DNA from: an uncultured Clostridia bacterium
Lineage (GTDB): Bacteria > Bacillota > Clostridia > Oscillospirales > Oscillospiraceae
Direction: 5' to 3'
DNA: 5,567 nucleotides
Assembly (NCBI GenBank): GCA_946011705.1
Contig: CAMGCA010000146.1
Coordinates: 1 to 5,567, forward strand
In this document: positions 1 through 5,555 of the stretch, in pieces
How positions within the stretch are numbered: the stretch's first letter is position 1
How the letters are laid out: each line of letters starts with the position of its first letter
Made by a program: the position numbers and the translations under genes
The notes under the pieces: generated by a model
The model's database searches: none
What the model saw: only the letters and a program-made list of their open reading frames with translations
Told to the model about the DNA's origin: nothing

Positions 1-130
1 TCATCCCGCAGTGCTCTCGTTTCTTTATCTGATTTTATTTTTATAGCTACAATGCGGCAGAGAACTGTTACCATCTTTCAATTCATCCACCCAAATAAAG
101 AAAACCATAATTGGCAGATGAATTACAGGA

Positions 131-161
131 GGCTCACCCGGTAATATAGCCGGGTGAGGCC
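131..161 (-). terminator. Hairpin ending the polysaccharide operon
   Basis: A strong stem-loop lies 8 bases past the transferase stop codon. The arms CTCACCCGG and CCGGGTGAG pair perfectly over 9 bp, and two more GG/CC pairs follow across a bulged base. The loop is about 8 nt and AT-rich. Neither strand has a clear T-run after the stem, so this may be an atypical terminator or a 3'-end stabilising hairpin rather than a classical intrinsic terminator. Its place directly behind the operon supports a 3'-end role. Confidence 0.5.
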
Positions 162-169
162 ATTTGTGG

Positions 170-1564
170 TTATTTGCGGATTCCTACTTTTTCCTCATTC
201 ACGAAGCCGCCGAACGCGGTTTTCAGAAGAATTTTCAGATCCAGCCGCAGACACCAGTGGTTGATATACCACAGGTCGAGACGCACCCGTTCCTCGATAC
301 TGGTATCGCCCCGAAAGCCATTGACCTGCGCCCAGCCGGTCATGCCGGGACGTACTTTCTGCCGGAGCAGGTACTGGGGAATTTCTTCCTTGAAATGATC
401 CACATGGTATGGAATCTCCGGCCGGGGGCCTACCAGACTCATCTGCCCCGCCAGAACATTGAACAGCTGAGGCAGTTCATCGATACTGGTTTTGCGAATA
501 AAACGGCCAAAGGTAGTCTTCCGGGGATCCGCGGCAACGCTCCAGCCGGTATTCTCCCGGTCGTTTACACACATACTGCGAAATTTCAGCATTTTGAAAA
601 TCTTCCGATTGCGGCCCACCCGTTCCTGCACAAAGAGCACCGGGCCGGGGCTGCTAAGTTTGACACCGATGGCGGTAGCCAGCATGACCGGGCTGAGCAG
701 CAGAATTGCCAGGACGGAGCCTGCAATGTCCATCAGCCGCTTCACCATGGCCATCACGATGTTGTCCAGCGGGCAGGCGCTCAGGTCAATCAGACTGGTG
801 TCCCCGATAGCGTTAATAGACGGGTTCGGTGGGATAAACCGGTTGTAGGTAGGAATAATGCTGACACGGACACCTTCTTTGTTCGCTGTGTAGATCAGCT
901 TTTTCAGCAGCGTCTCCTGGTATGTATCCAGAGCAATGACCAGTTCGTCAATATCGTGCTCCCGAAGAACCTGCCCCAGTTCCCCGAAGTCTCCCAGTCG
1001 GCTGCCCAACTCCGGGGCAGCCATGTCGCTGACATAGCCATCGATGCAAAAACCCATTTGCGGGTTATCCGCTACATTGCGCGCGTACTGCGCAGCCAGA
1101 TCTCCGCTGCCAGCTATGAGAATATGCTTCAGGTTAAAACCGCTGCGGCGGATGAAATGGAGAAAGAGCCGTTCTCCCAGATGCTTCCCGATAACGAGAA
1201 GACTGCTGATCAGATAGAACAGCATGATCGCCACCCGGGACACATCGATGCTGCGGATCAGGAAGAAAACCGCCGTCAGGGCCAGTGTGCAGACAGCGTT
1301 GGCAAAAAGGATCGGCAAGATCTCGCTGCCTGCCCGCCGATATCGCTTTGGGGAATACACCAGCAGCATATAATAGAAAACGACTATGACCATGCAGTAT
1401 ACGGACAGAATCAGAATGAATTTTTTGCTTCCGAAGTCAACGCTGAGGGTTCCGTCCATCCAATCATAGCGAATCCAGCAGGCGATAAACCAGGACAGGA
1501 AGGTAAGCAGCGCGTCGCTGAGCAGATTGAGCAGATTCAGCCATCTTTGGTTCTGTTTAATCAT
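170..1564 (-). CDS. Polyprenyl-phosphate sugar-phosphate transferase (WcaJ/WbaP type)
   Basis: This 464-residue membrane enzyme should move a sugar-1-phosphate from a nucleotide sugar to undecaprenyl phosphate, the first step of capsule or exopolysaccharide repeat-unit assembly. Four hydrophobic segments occur at roughly residues 10-30, 48-69, 83-103 and 110-127. A Rossmann-like (CoA-binding-like) domain follows, with LIAGSGDLAAQYAR at 149-162. The catalytic bacterial sugar transferase domain starts at KRLMDIAGS (275-283) with a membrane helix to about 303. Family signatures follow: FVQERVGRNRKIFKMLKFRSM (311-331; first and last parts most conserved), IDELPQLFNVLAGQMSLVGP then RPE (361-383), and KVRPGMTGWAQVNGFRG (403-419). 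Length and domain order are those of a full-length enzyme. Its ATG overlaps the end of the upstream DUF4422 gene by 8 bp, suggesting translational coupling. The sugar (glucose, galactose or another) cannot be read from the sequence. Confidence 0.95.
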   Translation of the reverse strand: MIKQNQRWLNLLNLLSDALLTFLSWFIACWIRYDWMDGTLSVDFGSKKFILILSVYCMVIVVFYYMLLVYSPKRYRRAGSEILPILFANAVCTLALTAVFFLIRSIDVSRVAIMLFYLISSLLVIGKHLGERLFLHFIRRSGFNLKHILIAGSGDLAAQYARNVADNPQMGFCIDGYVSDMAAPELGSRLGDFGELGQVLREHDIDELVIALDTYQETLLKKLIYTANKEGVRVSIIPTYNRFIPPNPSINAIGDTSLIDLSACPLDNIVMAMVKRLMDIAGSVLAILLLSPVMLATAIGVKLSSPGPVLFVQERVGRNRKIFKMLKFRSMCVNDRENTGWSVAADPRKTTFGRFIRKTSIDELPQLFNVLAGQMSLVGPRPEIPYHVDHFKEEIPQYLLRQKVRPGMTGWAQVNGFRGDTSIEERVRLDLWYINHWCLRLDLKILLKTAFGGFVNEEKVGIRK

Positions 1565-2324
1565 GTTTCGTCATGCCTTTCCACTTGCGAAGCAGAAATT
1601 GACTGCCTTTTTTCAGCCAGTTCTGTCTTTCCATATTTACTACCGGCAGTTCCGAATAGGCGATGTGATTTGTTTCAACCCACACATCCAGCAGGCGTTC
1701 GCCCACATAGCCAAAGACCCGCCGGCTCACCGGGTCATACCCGGAGATATCCAGACGGCGTTCCAGCTCGAACAGCACGTCAAACAGCCAGCCGCAGTAG
1801 GCATCGAGGATCTCTTTTTTCATGATGAACATATTGAAGCGGTGCCCGCTGGTTCTTTTCATGACGGCATCATAGGCAGGAAGATAATCCGGGTGCATTT
1901 CGGACAGAATTTGCCTTGTGGTGTCCAGATCCTCCCTGTGGTGGGCGTGGATATACTGGCTGTAGTTGGTTTCAATCCAGTAATGCCGCTTTTTCGGCAG
2001 GATGACATCCTTTTGCAGAAGAAGCTGCTGGGCCTCCGCCTCGGTCAGGATACGCTCCCATCTGCTGCCGAAGCGTCGCCGCGCGAAATACCGCCGGTAA
2101 TGGCACAGGCCGATATATTCCGCGTCCAGATGATTCCAGCCCCAATACAGCCCGGTCAGTTCACAGAAGGTTTTATTCTTTTCGCTGATATTCCGCCCGG
2201 TATCATCGCGGACATAGGGCAGAGCCGCGCTGATGGCGCTGCCAACCTGTACCGGCAGGTACATCTGCATATCCGGCATGGGATAGGCCTTGTGGGCGGC
2301 AACAATGATGGTGAATTTTTCCAA
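1557..2324 (-). CDS. DUF4422 family glycosyltransferase-like protein
   Basis: This 255-residue protein carries the DUF4422 pattern along almost its whole length. DUF4422 proteins are found in capsule and O-antigen loci and are treated as putative glycosyltransferases. Visible signatures are FTIIVAAHK (4-12), DDTGRNISEKN (40-50), CELTGLYWGWNH (54-65), YIGLCHYRRYF (70-80), DVILPKKRHYWIETNYSQYI (106-125) with HAHH after it, HRFNMFIMKK (161-170), and RVFGYVGERLLDVW (202-215). The start codon is TTG at 2322-2324, preceded by GAGGTG about 10 nt upstream. An in-frame GTG four codons earlier lies inside that Shine-Dalgarno site, so TTG is preferred. There is no signal peptide, so it probably acts in the cytoplasm on a lipid-linked acceptor. 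It is the first gene of a two-gene operon with the sugar-phosphate transferase. Donor and acceptor sugars are unknown. Confidence 0.9.
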   Translation of the reverse strand: MEKFTIIVAAHKAYPMPDMQMYLPVQVGSAISAALPYVRDDTGRNISEKNKTFCELTGLYWGWNHLDAEYIGLCHYRRYFARRRFGSRWERILTEAEAQQLLLQKDVILPKKRHYWIETNYSQYIHAHHREDLDTTRQILSEMHPDYLPAYDAVMKRTSGHRFNMFIMKKEILDAYCGWLFDVLFELERRLDISGYDPVSRRVFGYVGERLLDVWVETNHIAYSELPVVNMERQNWLKKGSQFLLRKWKGMTKHD

Positions 2325-2429
2325 TTCTTTCTCACCTCTTCGGAAACAGACGCAATATCATTTGGCAAAACGCTTCGACAAACCAATTGTGTTGTAATTC
2401 ACCGTTAATTCTACGCAATGAGACACTTT

Positions 2430-2458
2430 ATTCTACCACACCCTGCAAGCATATGCAA
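2430..2458 (-). promoter_or_regulatory. Candidate promoter of the polysaccharide operon
   Basis: On the minus strand TAGAAT (2430-2435) is preceded by TGG, giving an extended -10 element, and a poor -35 match TTGCAT lies 17 bp upstream. Transcription would start near 2423 and leave a leader of about 100 nt before the TTG start of the DUF4422 gene. A second TAGAAT at 2408-2413 lacks a partner -35 box. The assignment rests on consensus match and position only. Confidence 0.45.
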
Positions 2459-2510
2459 CGGCAAAATATGACAAAGCTCATGAAACGACAAAACCATAAA
2501 ATATCACTGA

Positions 2511-2562
2511 AATACAAAAAGTCCCTTTGACATCTGTTTTCAAAAAATGGTCAAAAGGGCTT
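2511..2562 (-). terminator. Orphan minus-strand terminator-like hairpin
   Basis: Read on the minus strand, AAGCCCTTTTGAC pairs with GTCAAAGGGACTT (13 positions, one mismatch and one G-U pair) around an 18-nt loop and is followed by CTTTTTGTATTT. This is the form of an intrinsic terminator. No minus-strand gene lies between it and the LysR gene start at 2940, so the transcript it would end is unidentified. Confidence 0.45.
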
Positions 2563-2578
2563 TGCTGTAATGCTCTTT

Positions 2579-2611
2579 CGGGTGATGCTCTGCCACCCGC
2601 GTTTCTTTTTT
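2579..2611 (+). terminator. Orphan plus-strand terminator-like hairpin
   Basis: CGGGTG (2579-2584) and CACCCG (2594-2599) form a GC-rich 6-bp stem with a 9-nt loop. CGTTTC and six Ts follow on the plus strand. The stem is short but the T-run makes it terminator-like. No plus-strand gene is visible upstream inside the window. It sits back to back with the minus-strand hairpin at 2511-2562. Confidence 0.4.
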
Positions 2612-2644
2612 ACAACATAACAAAGATTGTTTTGAGACTGTCGA

Positions 2645-2777
2645 CCGTAGGGAGGGCAATCGAGGCACATCGCCCCTTCGCCGGTGTTACGAATTCGCCG
2701 GAAACAGTCTGCTGCGGGCTGCTGTGTGTTTTCCAAATGATTATGATTCGCTGTGCGGAGCACCACGGCCCCTACGG
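2645..2777. repeat. Intergenic repeat-like block with short inverted ends
   Basis: This GC-rich block of about 133 bp in an otherwise AT-rich intergenic region is bounded by CCGTAGGG (2645-2652) and its exact inverse CCCTACGG (2770-2777). Inside it TTCGCCGG occurs twice at a 17-bp offset (2677 and 2694), and there is a small dyad, GTGCGGAGCAC. Its translations have no protein-like character. The GTAGGGGC-type ends resemble dispersed intergenic sequences I recall from Clostridia genomes, but multiplicity cannot be seen from one copy. Confidence 0.4.
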
Positions 2778-2831
2778 CGAAAAAACTATGGGTCTTTACA
2801 AACACAGGCAAACAAGGTATCATCTAATGGA

Positions 2832-2848
2832 TATGAAATTGATTCATA
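2832..2848. promoter_or_regulatory. Candidate LysR-type operator
   Basis: TATGAA and TTCATA form a perfect dyad with a 5-bp centre and contain the T-N11-A pattern (T2834 to A2846) typical of LysR-family binding sites. The dyad centre is about 64 bp upstream of the start point predicted from the extended -10 at 2889-2897. This matches the usual recognition position near -65, so autoregulation by the adjacent LysR protein is a reasonable inference. Confidence 0.4.
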
Positions 2849-2888
2849 CCCATATGTCAAAGATAGTCTACTACATGGCCGGCATCTG

Positions 2889-2897
2889 TGCTATAAT
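2889..2897 (+). promoter_or_regulatory. Extended -10 promoter of the LysR gene
   Basis: TGCTATAAT combines a perfect TATAAT (2892-2897) with an upstream TGN extension. No good -35 box lies at 16-18 bp, which fits an extended -10 promoter or one needing an activator. The start point would be near 2904, about 36 nt before the LysR ATG. Confidence 0.5.
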
Positions 2898-2939
2898 GCA
2901 GACAACAGATACGGTCATATGAAAGAATGTGAACTGTAA

Positions 2940-3863
2940 ATGTTAGATATTTCCGTTAAACAAATGCGATATGCGGTAGAAATCGCGCACTGCGGTTCTA
3001 TCAACCAGGCAGCGCAAAACCTGTATGTGACCCAGTCCAGCCTGAGCAAGGCTATGAAAGAATTGGAGAGCACTTTGGGGTATGCCATATTCCAGAGAAC
3101 GCCCGCCGGAACGACGGTCACGGAAGAAGGGCAGGCATTTCTGGAGATTGCCCGGCAGGTCGTCTATAAGCTGGAGCTTCTGGAACGGCAGTCGCAGCAA
3201 CGGAACGAGCAGCTTGCCGCCATGAAGATCTCCATTCCCAGAGCCACCTACATCACCTACGCGTTTACGGAATTCTTTAAGAAGATTCAAAACCGCGAGC
3301 AGATTCAGATCAATTTCTCTGAGACAAATTCTCAGGAGGCCATCGACAACATTCTGAGCCGCGGCTTTCAACTGGGAATTATCCGGTACCCGGAGTTCAT
3401 GGAGGAGAACACCAGGCGGCTGCTTCACCAGAAGCACCTTCGGGTGCGGCCGATCTGGACGTTTTCCTATATGCTGCTGGTTTCCGGGGAATCTCCCTTG
3501 GCTGCCAAAGACAGGGTTTCTCCGAAGGATCTGATCGGCTATACGGAGCTTGTCCACGGAGACGAGGAAAGCGCGTTTCTGCCGGAACCCACCGGCGGTG
3601 CCGAGCAAAAGCGCATCTACCTGTATGAGCGGGGCAGCCAGTTTGATTTCCTTACCAATGTTCCCGCTACCTATATGTGGGTGTCGCCCCTGCCGGAAAA
3701 GGTATTGCGGCAGCACGGGCTGGTTCAGATTCCCTGCCCGGAAAACCGATATCGCTGCAGCGATGTGCTGATTTGTCACGAAGACTATCCCCTGACAGGA
3801 TATGCCAAACAATTTTATGAAATCCTGCTTCAAATCAAGGATGAAATTGACGCCTCGCTTTGA
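2940..3863 (+). CDS. LysR-family transcriptional regulator
   Basis: This 307-residue protein has the standard LysR build. An N-terminal winged helix-turn-helix spans about residues 4-62, with MRYAVEIAHCGSINQAAQ then NLYVTQSSLSKAMKELESTL and FQRTPAGTTVTEEG. A linker helix rich in Glu, Leu and Gln (about 62-93) follows, then an effector-binding domain of the periplasmic-binding-protein type (about 94-300). The DNA-binding half is a clear family match. The effector half is divergent and gives no clue to the ligand. The ATG directly follows an in-frame TAA and its ribosome site is weak (AAAGAATG region), but the HTH begins at the usual distance from this start. It is transcribed divergently from the glycan operon and 30 bp ahead of a hypothetical gene. 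The upstream dyad suggests autoregulation, and the hypothetical gene may be co-regulated. Confidence 0.95.
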   Translation: MLDISVKQMRYAVEIAHCGSINQAAQNLYVTQSSLSKAMKELESTLGYAIFQRTPAGTTVTEEGQAFLEIARQVVYKLELLERQSQQRNEQLAAMKISIPRATYITYAFTEFFKKIQNREQIQINFSETNSQEAIDNILSRGFQLGIIRYPEFMEENTRRLLHQKHLRVRPIWTFSYMLLVSGESPLAAKDRVSPKDLIGYTELVHGDEESAFLPEPTGGAEQKRIYLYERGSQFDFLTNVPATYMWVSPLPEKVLRQHGLVQIPCPENRYRCSDVLICHEDYPLTGYAKQFYEILLQIKDEIDASL

Positions 3864-3893
3864 AGCTCCCATTGATAGAAAGAAGATGCCGAA

Positions 3894-4268
3894 ATGAAAG
3901 AAACCAATGTTACCTTACACCCCGTATTTTCGCTGCATGGCTATGCCATGAATCTTCCCGAAAATTCCGGGAAGCACACCTATCGCTTCCGGGTGCAGTC
4001 CGGCGATATTGAGATTCATCACCATAGCTACGACGGCATTGCCGGTCTGTGGTGTCTGCCTCCGGAATCCGGCGATCAGGAGACCATTGTCCTTCACAGC
4101 GGCGAGGAGGCCGTCATCACGATTGACAGCCGCGTTCATGACTGCGAGCCGGACTACGTGGAAATCGCAAACAGCCATTACGCGAAACGGGCCGTCTTTT
4201 CCTATCAGGAGCTCCGCAGGGAAGCCGACTGCTTAGCATCCGACGAGACGGAGCAGCTGGCATCCTGA
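3894..4268 (+). CDS. Hypothetical protein downstream of the LysR regulator
   Basis: I do not recognise this 124-residue protein. It is acidic and lacks a signal peptide or membrane segment. The middle alternates hydrophobic and polar residues in a beta-strand style (YRFRVQSGDIEIHHHSYDGI at 31-50, then TIVLHSGEEAVITIDSRVHD around 64-83), which suggests a small beta-rich soluble domain. The HHH cluster at 42-44 with nearby Asp, Cys and His could bind metal, but no known motif is formed. The C-terminal 25 residues look helical and charged. A purine-rich AAAGAAG site precedes the ATG. The 30-bp gap after the LysR stop and the shared terminator downstream indicate one transcript with the regulator. 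Base composition and codon style match the neighbour, so it is probably a real gene. Confidence 0.75.
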   Translation: MKETNVTLHPVFSLHGYAMNLPENSGKHTYRFRVQSGDIEIHHHSYDGIAGLWCLPPESGDQETIVLHSGEEAVITIDSRVHDCEPDYVEIANSHYAKRAVFSYQELRREADCLASDETEQLAS

Positions 4269-4311
4269 TACGAAACACCCCTGTCAATCGGCGTCCCATC
4301 CGCATAAATAC

Positions 4312-4343
4312 GCCCCCTGTTTTCAAAAGTGAAAACAGGGGGC
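4312..4343. terminator. Bidirectional terminator between convergent genes
   Basis: GCCCCCTGTTTTC and GAAAACAGGGGGC form a perfect 13-bp stem around the 6-nt loop AAAAGT. The A/T half of the stem lies next to the loop, and the plus strand continues TTGCCTTTGTT. It sits 43 bp past the stop of the 124-residue gene and 57 bp past the stop of the convergent minus-strand gene, so it can serve both. T-tracts are modest on either side. Confidence 0.8.
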
Positions 4344-4400
4344 TTGCCTTTGTTCCCATCAGCACCGCTTTCCAGTGGATTTTTTCATCAGAATGTTCTT

Positions 4401-4949
4401 TTATTGTTCAGACTGCAATATCTCCTGCAAATGATCCAGCAGGAACCGCTGGGCATCCTCGGAATAGCAGACCGCCTGATAGGTTCCGTACTGTCCCTCC
4501 CGGAGTTTGACGGTCAGTCCGATCTGCTCCCCCATCGCCGTTGGAAGGCGTTTGGCCTTTCCGTCCGCCGCTGGCTGTTTCGTCATAAACCCTTTCTCAA
4601 TCAGCCAATCGGTAATCGTTGTAGTCTTCAGCTTCTTCCGATCCGGGTCATTGATCACGCTCATTATGCGGTCAACAAACTGCGTGATTTGGGTTGGCTC
4701 CTGCGACACGGCTATGCGGCGCAGTTCTTCCTCTGTAACATAGAAGTCTTTCTTTGGCGTTTTCTTCACATTGCCGCCGTTAGCAATGACCTGATCCAAA
4801 ACCCCGGACACATAGAAAAAGCATCTCGCCAGCCGGACATTGTTCAGCACGGAGTCCTCGGGCATCTCCTGATCCGAAATCGGGTCAATTCCCTGGGCCA
4901 GTTTGTCCATATACACCTTCGCCCGCTGCATGATTTCCAGCTCTGTCAT
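4401..4949 (-). CDS. Conserved hypothetical protein (Clostridia type)
   Basis: This soluble protein has 182 residues from the ATG at 4949 (MTELEIMQRA), or 187 from an in-frame ATG at 4964. I prefer 4949 because GAGGG lies 8 nt upstream and because MTELEI is how I remember relatives starting. Neither start is proven. The N-terminal part (to about residue 60) holds AKVYMDKLAQGIDPIS and NNVRLARCFFYVSGVLDQVI, a pattern I recall from uncharacterised Clostridia proteins. After a Lys-rich linker and a helical stretch, TTTITDWLIEKGFM then RLPTAMGEQIGL looks like a winged-helix-type fold, followed by a beta-like stretch (GTYQAVCYS). DNA binding is only inferred from that shape. It lies directly behind a micro-ORF with a SEC-C motif and shares its promoter. 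Confidence 0.85.
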   Translation of the reverse strand: MTELEIMQRAKVYMDKLAQGIDPISDQEMPEDSVLNNVRLARCFFYVSGVLDQVIANGGNVKKTPKKDFYVTEEELRRIAVSQEPTQITQFVDRIMSVINDPDRKKLKTTTITDWLIEKGFMTKQPAADGKAKRLPTAMGEQIGLTVKLREGQYGTYQAVCYSEDAQRFLLDHLQEILQSEQ

Positions 4950-4960
4950 TGGCTTTTCCC

Positions 4961-5023
4961 TCATTTCTTCTCTTTTCCGCAGCAGTTCTTGTATTTCCTG
5001 CCGCTGCCGCAGGAAGATTTCAC
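4961..5023 (-). CDS. Micro-ORF with SEC-C-like zinc-binding motif
   Basis: A 20-codon frame from GTG (5021-5023) to TGA (4961-4963) contains CGSGRKYKNCCGK. This matches the C-terminal core of the SEC-C motif (usual form CPCGSGKKYKKCCG), found at the end of SecA and in many stand-alone proteins. The first Cys of the CxC pair is Ser here, leaving three Cys. The TGA overlaps the ATG at 4964 (ATGA), so it could be coupled to the next gene. No ATG exists in this frame, GTG has no good Shine-Dalgarno site, and the start is therefore uncertain. The frame opens further upstream, but the promoter lies inside that extension. It may be a microprotein or the remnant of a longer SEC-C gene. The motif is too specific to be likely by chance. 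Confidence 0.5.
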   Translation of the reverse strand: MKSSCGSGRKYKNCCGKEKK

Positions 5024-5056
5024 GGCTCTGAAAGTGCGCCGTTCTCTTACGCAGCT

Positions 5057-5085
5057 ATCATAACACGCATATTTCTGAGCGTCAA
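5057..5085 (-). promoter_or_regulatory. Strong sigma-A-type promoter for the SEC-C/hypothetical unit
   Basis: On the minus strand TTGACG (5080-5085) and TATGAT (5057-5062) are separated by exactly 17 bp, five of six matches to each consensus box. Transcription would start near 5050, 27 nt before the GTG of the micro-ORF and about 100 nt before the ATG at 4949. The -35 box overlaps a 30-bp palindrome, which suggests repression. Confidence 0.75.
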
Positions 5086-5112
5086 GTTTGTTACATTGAT
5101 GTAATAAACTTG
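5083..5112. promoter_or_regulatory. 30-bp palindrome overlapping the -35 box: likely operator
   Basis: CAAGTTTGTTACAT and ATGTAATAAACTTG are inverted copies with 13 of 14 positions matching and a TG centre. Three bases overlap the -35 box of the minus-strand promoter, the typical place for a repressor site. A further half-site, TTGTTACAT, lies at 5128-5136. The regulator is unknown. A plus-strand T-rich run follows the palindrome, so a weak AT-rich terminator is possible, but no plus-strand gene would need it. Confidence 0.55.
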
Positions 5113-5262
5113 TATTTTTTCCTTTTTTGTTACATCGCAGAAAGCCTCATCAAATCCTGTCGAGAAATGTCTAACATTCCCTTCCAGAAAATAGTGATTT
5201 TCTTCCCGCAGAAGGTAAATTTCAAACTTCCTGATCTACCCCAGAAAAAGTTTCCTTGCGCA

Positions 5263-5460
5263 TTATCCCTTATTCATAATGTGCGCCACCAGACGCAGGT
5301 TGCGTTCGATCAGGACATTTCTCGCCTCCAAATCTCCCTTTTGCGCCTGTGCCAGATAGCGGCGTTCCTCTTCTTCTGTCAGCGGCTTCGGGAAGGAGCC
5401 GGTGCTTAACTGCAGGGAATACAGCAGTGTACTTAGCATCAGCCATACGGTTGCGAGCAT
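5263..5460 (-). CDS. sigK: Pro-sigma-K N-terminal fragment (truncated or split sigK)
   Basis: Sigma-K directs late mother-cell transcription in sporulation and is made as a membrane-associated precursor. This 65-residue frame shows the hydrophobic pro-sequence (MLATVWLMLSTLLYSLQL, 1-18), then SFPKPLTEEEERRYLAQAQK (22-41) and GDLEARNVLIERNLRLVAHI (42-61), which match sigma-K up to the start of region 2. Full-length sigma-K has about 230-240 residues, so most of regions 2, 3 and 4 is missing: the frame stops after HIMNKG. The ATG at 5460 is chosen because GGAGGTG stands 6 nt upstream (8 nt from the GGAGG core). Longer in-frame starts, up to 5526, run into the upstream terminator. Either an inserted element splits the gene, as skin does in Bacillus subtilis, or it is a decaying pseudogene. 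Identity is secure; its state is not. Confidence 0.85.
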   Translation of the reverse strand: MLATVWLMLSTLLYSLQLSTGSFPKPLTEEEERRYLAQAQKGDLEARNVLIERNLRLVAHIMNKG

Positions 5461-5523
5461 ACGCGTCACCTCCGAGACTACTGTATTCTCCATTGCCCGT
5501 CCTTTTTCCGGCACCGATTGATT

Positions 5524-5555
5524 CAAAAACGGGGCATCTCACGCTGAGGTGTCCC
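5524..5555 (-). terminator. Terminator of a gene beyond the right edge
   Basis: On the minus strand GGGACACCTCA pairs with TGAGATGCCCC (9 of 11 positions) around a GCG loop and is followed by GTTTTTG. This resembles an intrinsic terminator for a minus-strand gene lying past position 5567, and it separates that gene from the sigK fragment. Confidence 0.5.

Noticed and set aside
25..108. 27-residue minus-strand ORF (ATG at 108) beyond the operon end
   Set aside because: It has no ribosome site and no recognisable motif, and its length is expected by chance in AT-rich sequence.
164..1825. 553-codon plus-strand open frame opposite the transferase gene
   Set aside because: It is a shadow of the minus-strand gene. 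The translation is low-complexity and His/Gln-rich without domains, while the other strand shows full family motifs.
1527..2408. 293-codon plus-strand open frame opposite the DUF4422 gene
   Set aside because: It is antisense to a clear family match and has no motifs of its own.
2527..2939. Short ORFs on both strands in the intergenic region
   Set aside because: They overlap hairpins and the repeat-like block, lack ribosome sites, and their translations do not look like proteins.
2943..3872. 309-codon minus-strand open frame opposite the LysR gene
   Set aside because: The LysR helix-turn-helix is unmistakable on the plus strand, and the antisense translation has no domain features.
5116..5262. 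Roughly 46-codon open frame on the minus strand after the sigK stop (contains FFWGRSGSLKF)
   Set aside because: It has no start codon with a ribosome site near its beginning and no family resemblance. An open frame of this length is common by chance.
5480..5487. AATACAGT as a sigma-E-type -10 for sigK
   Set aside because: The predicted start point would fall on the Shine-Dalgarno site itself, and no convincing -35 stands at the right spacing.
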